Shown here: piece after piece, positions 57,369-64,000 of the stretch
Numbering within the stretch: the first letter of the stretch is position 1
How the letters are laid out: each line of letters opens with the position of its first letter
From: Henricia sp. BOLD:AAB3569
Lineage: Eukaryota; Echinodermata; Asteroidea; Spinulosida; Echinasteridae
DNA: 64,000 bases
Direction: 5' to 3'
Assembly (NCBI GenBank): GCA_037783545.1
Contig: JBBELK010001202.1
Location: 62,001-126,000, forward strand
Made by a program: the position numbers and the translations under genes
The notes under the pieces: model-generated
Databases searched by the model: none
What the model was told of the DNA's origin: nothing
The model's input: only the letters and a program-made list of their open reading frames with translations

Positions 57369-57617
57369 CTAAGATATACTTCCCACTGACACTTCCGTCC
57401 CAAATGTTGCATTTCTGAGATAAATTAATGATAAAATTACTGCATTAAAATGACGTGGCGAGCGGTCTGTGCGTAAGCGCGACAACAGAGGGCGCTGCGC
57501 GCGCGTGAATGGTTATCTTGTGCACTAACTGAAGGCAAATTTTGAGGAAGAAAACGTGATTTTTCTACAGAAAAGCAACATTTGCGACAAAAGTGCAAGT
57601 GGGAAGTATATCTTAAA
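57369..57617. mobile_element. Small inverted-repeat element in the microprotein-gene intron
   Basis: AAGATATACTTCCCACTGAC plus ~25 further bases on the left are inverted on the right (GTGGGAAGTATATCTT), ~45-bp arms around ~150 bp. The intron is 57156-58186, 1,031 bp. Confidence 0.75.
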
Positions 57618-58186
57618 ATTACATTATGTGTGGATTTCAGGAGGTAATTTCCTTAAAATCTTTGTTCAATGTATACGAAAAAAATACCGAAGAATGCGGT
57701 GCCCACAGAGATATATTGTGCCAAGCCAGCGAATAATTCCTCAACTTCAAGTCTGATCAGTCTTAGTTCAACACGCTGTCTCGTTTTCTGCTAAACTATA
57801 AGCTTTGTCACGTAAGCCTATAAATGCAGCAGGAGTACGTAGCACACGTGGGGGCACGCAACGTCGTTGTCAATGTAATAGCACACATTTACGCCTGGAA
57901 TGAAAACTACGCACTCGACGAAGCTCACGAAGAGGAACTGATAATCATTTTTGTGTGCTAAAACAAACAAACAAAGGGCATGTTTTTTACACTGAAATTT
58001 TGCACAAACACAGACAACAATCTCCCCAAACTGTCGCTGGTTTCACAAGTCTGTTTCGCAACACAAACTACCCTGTTTGGACCAGAAATCTCACCGTCAA
58101 ACAAACATCTTGCTGTGTTCCAATTTAAATATTTTAAAAATTTTTTTTTTAAATAAATATCGTCAGAGAGTATTCTTTATTTTCAG

Positions 58187-58240
58187 TATCTATTCAAAAA
58201 GTTGGAATTGAACAATGCTGTTAAGGAGTTTAATTATTAA
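58187..58240 (+). CDS. Single-span membrane microprotein, exon 2 with stop
   Basis: Acceptor TATTCTTTATTTTCAG. The exon reads YLFKKLELNNAVKEFNY and a TAA stop (58238-58240), joined to exon 1 in phase 0, for a 51-residue product. The aromatic YLF completes the membrane segment, KK follows it, and the acidic, polar tail ends in FNY. About 185 nt of 3' UTR lead to a poly(A) signal. The positive charge after the span would favour a cytosolic or matrix-side C-terminus (inference). Confidence 0.65.
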   Translation, partial: YLFKKLELNNAVKEFNY

Positions 58241-58424
58241 TATTTCTTCATGATGTACTCTCTGCAACAGCAAAACCTTTTAATTGATGTGACTATTTAT
58301 TCAGCAGATGGTTTTGCATGTACAGTGTATTATGGGTTACATTTTTGGCAATATTTACGTTTTTAAAATCCACCATGTCATATTTATCAGTTGTGTAGTG
58401 ACTGTGTAAAGTTGTGTGACAGTG

Positions 58425-58434
58425 AATAAATAAA
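58425..58434 (+). terminator. Overlapping AATAAA poly(A) signals of the microprotein gene
   Basis: AATAAATAAA gives two overlapping signals. A GU-rich stretch (ATGATGTGTTTCTGTGTC, about 58462-58479) follows at the distance expected of a downstream element. Confidence 0.65.
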
Positions 58435-58474
58435 GAAAACCGTTAACAGTCATTTTATGTCATGATGTGTTTCT

Positions 58475-58714
58475 GTGTCACAAAAACAAGACCATAATAT
58501 ATATTTTTCCCAAAGTGAGTTTGGCTGTTTATTTAAATTTATTTGGGCAGATGTAAACATAGAGCAAGGAAACAGAAGATTGGGAAATAGAGTAGCTGAC
58601 CTTTACTTAAATCTTGTGTACAACAAAGTAAAATCTTCAGATTTAAATTTCGAACTTGCAAAAACTTATCAAAACTTGATTAAATACACGCCTGGCTTAT
58701 TGGCTATGCTTTGA
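58475..58714 (+). other. Unrecognised 80-codon open frame inside the Mutator-like element
   Basis: GTG-initiated as drawn. It reads GCLFKFIWADVNIEQGNRRL and later KVKSSDLNFELAKTYQNLIK with a TGA stop. Composition is protein-like, but there is no ATG or good acceptor and it follows the poly(A) signal. It may be a fragment of transposase or of a second captured gene. Confidence 0.3.
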
Positions 58715-59302
58715 GTTTTAATAGCTTATTGGTTTTGATTTAGTGGGGCTTAATAATACTGTTCAAAGAAGAGAAATATATATATATTTAAAAAAATAAG
58801 GTATGTGTACTTGAATTCGGGGCGATTCAATAAAGCTCTTTGCGTACAACTTAACCAACGCAAAATAGGTGGACCGTAAAGCAGTCTAATCTGTTCGAAA
58901 TGCCGTTAGATTTCGTTGGATCCCGACTGGACTAGACAAATGTACGTAGAATTTTCATTATTTATGGGTAGAATATTACATATTCTTTGTGTAGAAGGGA
59001 AACATGGACTGTTTTGAGTATTAGCAGTGGGAAATATTTGCCGATTTTTGGTGTGTGTTTTATCGTCTTTTTTTGCAAGCGTATATTTCACTTCTCGCGC
59101 TGCGGACCGGCGGTATATATGCATATGCATGAACGTTAGGAGGCGCGGCGCGATACCCGATTGTGATTGGCTATCGTGCAACAATCCTAACGATTTTGTA
59201 AGCGGTGTGCTGATTGGCTTCGCAGGATATGCGGCGAAGTTTAGCAGTGGTTGAAGCGGGCAAACTAAAGTGGCGCGCGCAAAGCACTGCTAAAGGAGTG
59301 TA

Positions 59303-59620
59303 GCCGTAGTACAGCACGACAGCTACACGAGGTGCCGCTCCTCCATCAGCCACCGGAACCGGGGGTCATGGGACAATCGGCGGAGAAGCTGCTTCCAGGG
59401 CCACGTTAACAACGGGAGTTTCTTCGTTCACGTATGCCCCATTTATACCGGGTGAGCAAATCCCAGTTTACACGGGATTCTCTAATTTGTTGGTAGGGCA
59501 GATCTCGGGGCCTGCAGACTTGTCCGGGGAAAATACTTGTGGGCGTTCTCGTTGTTGTTGTATTTTTTATGGCATCTTCGGCAACTAAGGCCCTTTATGC
59601 CATCAACTTTACGGTTTTTG
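59303..59620 (+). other. Open coding-like stretch right of the Mutator-like element
   Basis: The frame reads YSTTATRGAAPPSATGTGGH then later TYAPFIPGEQIPVYTGFSNL and stops near 59587. It has no recognised domain. It is in frame with the fossil left of the insertion when the element and one duplication are ignored. Confidence 0.35.
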
Positions 59621-59644
59621 CTTTAACTATACTTTTTTATCAAC

Positions 59645-59850
59645 TTGAGATGACGAAGAAGGATGAGTTGCAGTTTTAGAAGTGGGAGGAAAACCCCCAC
59701 AGAAACGCCCCAGGGAAAACCCACGCGGTCAAGTAGGGACTGCAAACACAATCCACATACACGCCCCAGATTCGAGCCCGGGACGCCAGAGGTGAAAGGC
59801 GAGGAAAGAACCCGCACGCCAACCCGACCGCCCTCTGGGCGTTCTATGAC
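59645..59850 (-). mobile_element. tRNA-derived SINE with conserved core
   Basis: On minus it reads GGTCGGGTTGGCGTGCGGGT (A-box region), CTCGCCTTTCACCTCTGGCG, a B-box-like GGGCTCGAATCTGG, then GTGGATTGTGTTTGCAGTCC and GTGGGTTTTCCC...TTTTCCTCCCAC. The latter blocks resemble a SINE core found in many animals. I am not certain of its formal name. Boundaries approximate. Confidence 0.7.
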
Positions 59851-59953
59851 TGGTTTAATTTATAGGCTCCCAAGCAACACCTGCGGGAGAAGTTGTGGAA
59901 TTTGCGCTTTTCTGTTTAACAAGAAGCTTGGGTCCGATTTCAAAGCCAGAAAT

Positions 59954-61955
59954 AACTAGAGCTTCGCGTTTGTGTTTTACAAACGCAAGGTGATCGGGTG
60001 ACATGACATTGATAAGATGATGACGACACAGCTTTGAGATTGTTTGAAAACTTGAGTTGTTTGATGTTGAAAAAGTATTGCAATTCTCAAGACATGACGC
60101 TGACTATTCCACGCTAAAATTGTGTATCTGATGTCGTCAATATTGGCAGTCAATCTCATCATGACGTCACTATTGTGTGCACAGATTTTTCAAGGATAAT
60201 GAAGAACAAGTTTGGACATGCATATGTGGTGAAAGAATCTTTCCAATATCCATTACAGTTCTCAAGATGTCATTTGAGATCATATTACGTAACCACCGTG
60301 AACGTGATGACGTCATCAGTGCTATATTGTGCGGGAACATTTCGTTCCGTAGAACTTGGTCAAATTCCCTACCACTTTGGCTCTTTTGCATTCAAAATGC
60401 TAACAATTGTACATTTTCAAACCTCTTCCGGTTTGGACCGGAGGTTTGGGTCACACAGGGGTCATGTCATTGTATGATCTGTTCAGTTCATTGAGACCTA
60501 TCATGCTGGAAAAGAATTGTTCAAGTATCTATTACGATTCTTGAGATTTGAATTTTTGAAATAATGACCTTTGAATTTGTGTAATTTGACACCTGTGACG
60601 ACATCATGACGTCACAAGGTTGTGCACAAATTGTTCAACAATTTGATAAACATCAAGTTTTTAAATGTGGCGAAGGAATCATGCAAATATCTGCTGTAGG
60701 TCTCAAGATACAGCAGTTTTAAACAATTCAGCTCCAAATTTGCGTAATTTGACACCACATTACGTAACCACCGTCCATGTGATGACGTCACCAATGGTTT
60801 AGTCAAAAGGTCCACATGTGTGGAAATATTTCGTTCCGTAGAAATTTGGTAAAATTCACTACCACTTTGAATCTTTTGCTTTCAAAATGCTCAACAAATT
60901 CAATTTTCGAACGACTTCCGGTTTGGACCGGAAGTAGGCGTCACACAGGGGTCATGACATCGTTTGATTGTTCAGTTCATTTAGACTTTTTATGCCGTCA
61001 GTGTGAAAGAGTTGTTCAAGTATCTATTACGGTTCTTGAGATTTGAATTTTGGAAATAATAACCTTTGAATTTTTGTAATTTTACACCTGATGACGTCAT
61101 GATTACGTCACACTTGATGCCATAATGATACTATACATGCTGGTAAAAGCCTGCCATAGGGCTTATGCCTGTATCTAATTTACTAAAGATCCAGCTTGGT
61201 TTGATGGGCATTGTTGCTCGGTAAGTGTAAACATTGAGATTTCCGTTTTCGTTGAATTTTGACCTCCAATTGACCCAAGAAGGAAGGGTCAGATGAAAAT
61301 GTCCACACAAAGAAACTTGTGCTCACTATCTGATCCATAAGCCTTCCAAATTCGAAGATCTTGGGTCAAGTGGTTTTCGAAACGGAAGCATTTTAAAACA
61401 TGCATTTTTGGTTATTTCTGGGATGTAATTTGATACTTGATGACGTCACACGTGATGGCATCATGATATTACATGCTGCTGGTGAAAGTCTGCCATTGGA
61501 CCTATGCCTGTACTTAGTTTCTTAAAGATTCAGCTTGGTTTGATGGCCATTGCTACTCAATAAGTGCAACAATTTAGATTTTCGTTTCTGTTGAACTTTG
61601 ACCTCAAATTTACCCCAGAAGGAAGGGTCAGATAAACATGTCCACACGAAGCAAATTGTAGGCCATGATCTGATCTTTAAGTCTTGCAAAATGCGAAGAT
61701 CCTGGGTCACGTGGTTTTCCAGACGGAAGCATTTTAAAATGTGCATTTTGGGTCATTTGGTTTGTAATTTGATGCCCGATGACGTCACAGTGACGTCACA
61801 CCTGTGTGCACACCTTCACATGGGGGTTGATGTTCCTACCAAGTGTCAAGTTGATAGCTTGATCCGTTTTGAAGAAAAGCTCTGGAAACATTTGCGTGGA
61901 AAAAGAAAAGAAAAACGACTAAATCGTACAATACATGTAGTAATAGGTGATCGGA
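59954..61955 (+). repeat. TGACGTCA-rich modular repeat, diverged single copy
   Basis: Head AACTAGAGCTTCGCG with hairpin (GCGTTTGT / ACAAACGC) and AAGGTGATCGGG. It has inverted CCGGAAGT pairs near 60426 (damaged) and 60916, TGACGTCA octamers throughout, and a tail GAAAAAGAAAAGAAAAACG-ACTAAATCGTAC with a final half hairpin TAATAGGTGATCGG. The 123-bp foldback is absent here, so that piece was probably gained later by the other copies. Confidence 0.87.
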
Positions 61956-61959
61956 ATCA

Positions 61960-62836
61960 GTTCCTAATTAAATACCCACAAAGGAACGTTTTATGCTATT
62001 TCGCTTCGCTCATCCGCATAAAAAGTAGTTTGACTCTAAAGAATGACTCAAATAACACCAGACATTCGATTCAGTGGTTTATTTGCAATATGGGAGGGCC
62101 GGGTACCCTTTGCCGAGCACGTTCCAACTGTATAAGTTTGACATTTGTACGTTACCTTATATGTACAGAATCAAGGTATTGGTATAATTATACACGTGAA
62201 ATATAGCGATATACCTGTAGGTGTTCAAAAAACAAAAGCAAAATCATACATGTGTCATATGTTTAACTTTAAAAAAACTTCAATGAGAAAACAGCATCCA
62301 TTCCCAATTCTACATGAGCCAATTCTTTTAAGCTCTTCGGATATCAGCCGTCATTGAAAAAAAAATTATATATATATAGATTAGGCAGAAAGTTGTTTAG
62401 CATGTCATAACCCTTTAAAGTCCCAACTACGTTAGTGTTGAAAACCGTGGTTTATACTGTACTGTATGTACATATACGATATGTAAATATCAATAATATT
62501 TGCGACCACTTTTCTTGGCCACCTTCGGGCCCTTCGGGACTCGCCCGGCACTTTTTTACATGTATAGCCGGTACTTGTGTAGACAATGTATTAAACATGC
62601 TGATAAGTTTGGCTGTCCTCAATGTCTAGAAAAACAATACAGGCTAATGAGCTGCCGCTCTTATTTCTCATTATTTTCATGTGGCATATGACTGATGTGC
62701 ATAATTTCAGTCAGACATACACGTATACCTAAAGTGTCTCAATAGTTACACGTGACTGTAAAGTTAGTGACTTGGAAAACAAATTCAAAATTTATATATA
62801 TATGTGTTTTGTTTTGTTTTTTTTTGTTTTTTTTTT
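61960..62836. other. Unassigned stretch
   Basis: AT-rich with a TATATATATA run (62367) and T-rich tract (62808-62837). No gene recognised. Confidence 0.5.
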
Positions 62837-62925
62837 AGTAAAAACCACTTTCACGCAACAGACAAGTTGCAACAGATTTCAAAAATTACTTTTGTTGCAA
62901 AACAAATCGAGCGGTTGCTTTTTTA
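62837..62925 (+). repeat. Interspersed repeat shared with 28301-28388
   Basis: AACAGACAAGTTGCAACAGA and TTTTGTTGCAAAAC blocks match the other copy in reverse complement. Confidence 0.75.
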
Positions 62926-63059
62926 AATTGCGACAAATTTACGTGCGGAATCGTCAATGAAAATAATAGACAGCAAAATTGTGATGTAATGCAAAGCGCC
63001 CTCTTTGATACGAAGCACGCTATTTTATCTTGGTTAGTCTTAATTCAAGAGTTATCACG

Positions 63060-63270
63060 TCCTTCAAGAGCGGACTGTAACAGGGCGCCATCAACTGACA
63101 TTATACAGCTGCGCCAAGTACAGCATGAGGGCGATATAGGCACGGGCTTGTTATGTCCATGTTCATGTCCATATTGGTGTCTTGAAACAAGACTAAGTAG
63201 TTGACGGCGGCCGCCAACTGCCAATTTTGGCGATATTTTGGGGCGGAAAACGAAAAAATTATCACCACAT
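63060..63270 (+). repeat. ~520-bp-offset duplication, copy 1
   Basis: GCGGACTGTAACAGGGCG through TTGACGGCGGCCGCCAACTG and GGCGGAAAACG matches 63580-63790 with about 15% differences. No product is evident. Confidence 0.85.
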
Positions 63271-63579
63271 CACAGGTGGTTTTACGTGATATTTGGCACA
63301 AATATAAGCCCCAATGAACCAGCCCCAATGAACCTGCATCAAAAGAAATTCAGCCGGACAGATTAAATGATAGAAAACAAAAGATGATTTACAGTGCAAT
63401 TCACGTAGCGGTCCATCAAGCTAATTAACTTCGGTTACATATTTGACCAATATTATTGTCACGACTGCGCGGCTGATGACGTCACGGATTTCCAAGTCGC
63501 TAGTAAAGTCCGTACTCTCTTACGTCTTTGTGTAAATATTATTGTCAATTAGGGTTTGTTTTGCCCTTACCCGACGTAT

Positions 63580-63790
63580 ATTCAGCGGACTGTAATAGGG
63601 CGTCATCAACTGACATTAAACAGCGGCGCCTAGTATAGCATGAGGGCGCTATAGGCACGGGCTTTGTTATGCCCATGTCTATTTCCATATTTGTGTCTTG
63701 AATCAAGACTAGGTAGTTGACGGCGCCCGCCAACTGCTAAATTATTTGCAATAGGCCTAATATGGGCGGAAAACGAGGAAAATCTCACCA
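63580..63790 (+). repeat. ~520-bp-offset duplication, copy 2
   Basis: See 63060-63270. The following ATCTCACCACAGCAGGGT also resembles ATTATCACCACATCACAGG of copy 1. The window then ends in unassigned sequence. Confidence 0.85.
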
Positions 63791-64000
63791 CAGCAGGGTA
63801 CATATTGTTATTATTTTAAAATTTGTGAACACAAGGTCTGAAATCATGGTTAACTGTTGAATTATTTCCTACAAGCCTATTTTATCTTAACTGACTTTTC
63901 AACGGTTAGGATGAAGTGTAGCCTTCTCTTCGTGTGCTAGACGTTCGGTCGACGTATCTGGGGGAAACCATAAAAAAGAACGAAAGAGAGAGAAGCACTG

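Larger units (their letters stand above)
56857..59302 (+). mobile_element. Mutator-like element with gene cargo (Pack-MULE-like)
   Basis: 86-bp terminal inverted repeats (56857-56942, 59217-59302; two mismatches by eye) start TACACTCCTTTAGCAGTGC. They are flanked by a perfect 9-bp duplication, GCCGTAGTA, at 56848-56856 and 59303-59311. Nine-base duplications and long inverted ends are typical of Mutator-superfamily elements. No transposase was recognised. The interior holds a complete two-exon microprotein gene and an unrecognised 80-codon frame. Confidence 0.82.

Noticed and set aside
61598-62206. 202-codon plus-strand frame
   Set aside because: Its first half is the repeat end (the same peptide arises at 24249) and its second half is unrelated AT-rich flank, so a chance read-through.

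Overview
The window looks like repeat-rich genomic DNA of a marine deuterostome, most likely an echinoderm. That is inference, from ACATGTACATGT-type runs, GGCCTA-rich spacers, TTAA-flanked inverted-repeat transposons starting AAAGGAACAC, short AT-rich MITEs and spliced genes with vertebrate-like counterparts. Nothing suggests a prokaryote: there are no operons, Shine-Dalgarno sites or dense ORFs, and most long open frames lie in repeats.

Two host-type genes can be read. On the minus strand, five phase-consistent exons (16,975 down to 6,219) encode the N-terminal ~195 residues of a UBXN6/UBXD1-like p97 cofactor, up to the start of the PUB domain. The rest lies beyond the left edge. Its 7-kb first intron contains a 5.9-kb hAT-type element with 2-kb inverted arms. 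On the plus strand at 57.05-58.44 kb there is a compact two-exon gene for a 51-residue single-span membrane microprotein. It has start context, consensus splice sites, a stop and a poly(A) signal, and it lies wholly inside a 2,446-bp element with 86-bp terminal inverted repeats and a 9-bp target duplication, like a Pack-MULE.

Layout. 1-4.8 kb: two nearly identical 2.19-kb head-to-tail copies of a noncoding repeat rich in TGACGTCA. 5-10 kb: UBXN6 exons between TTAA elements. 10.9-16.8 kb: giant inverted hAT composite. 17.5-22.7 kb: MITEs, TCTCGCGAGA modules, foldback arrays. 22.7-25.6 kb: more TGACGTCA repeats. 25.6-34 kb: largely unassigned, with direct duplications and minisatellites. 35-38 kb: higher-order satellite, interrupted by a TTAA element that was itself interrupted by a hAT element. 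39-45.3 kb: related modular repeats plus a tRNA-derived SINE. 45.4-49 kb: DNA-transposon remnants and duplications. 49.3-55.3 kb: an old RNase H-bearing LINE split by a TTAA element, itself split by an almost intact L2/CR1-like LINE. 56.9-59.3 kb: Mutator-like element with the microprotein gene. 59.6-62 kb: SINE and a full-length TGACGTCA repeat. 63-64 kb: a local duplication.

The insertion history can be read unusually well because several insertion sites have an uninterrupted relative elsewhere in the window.
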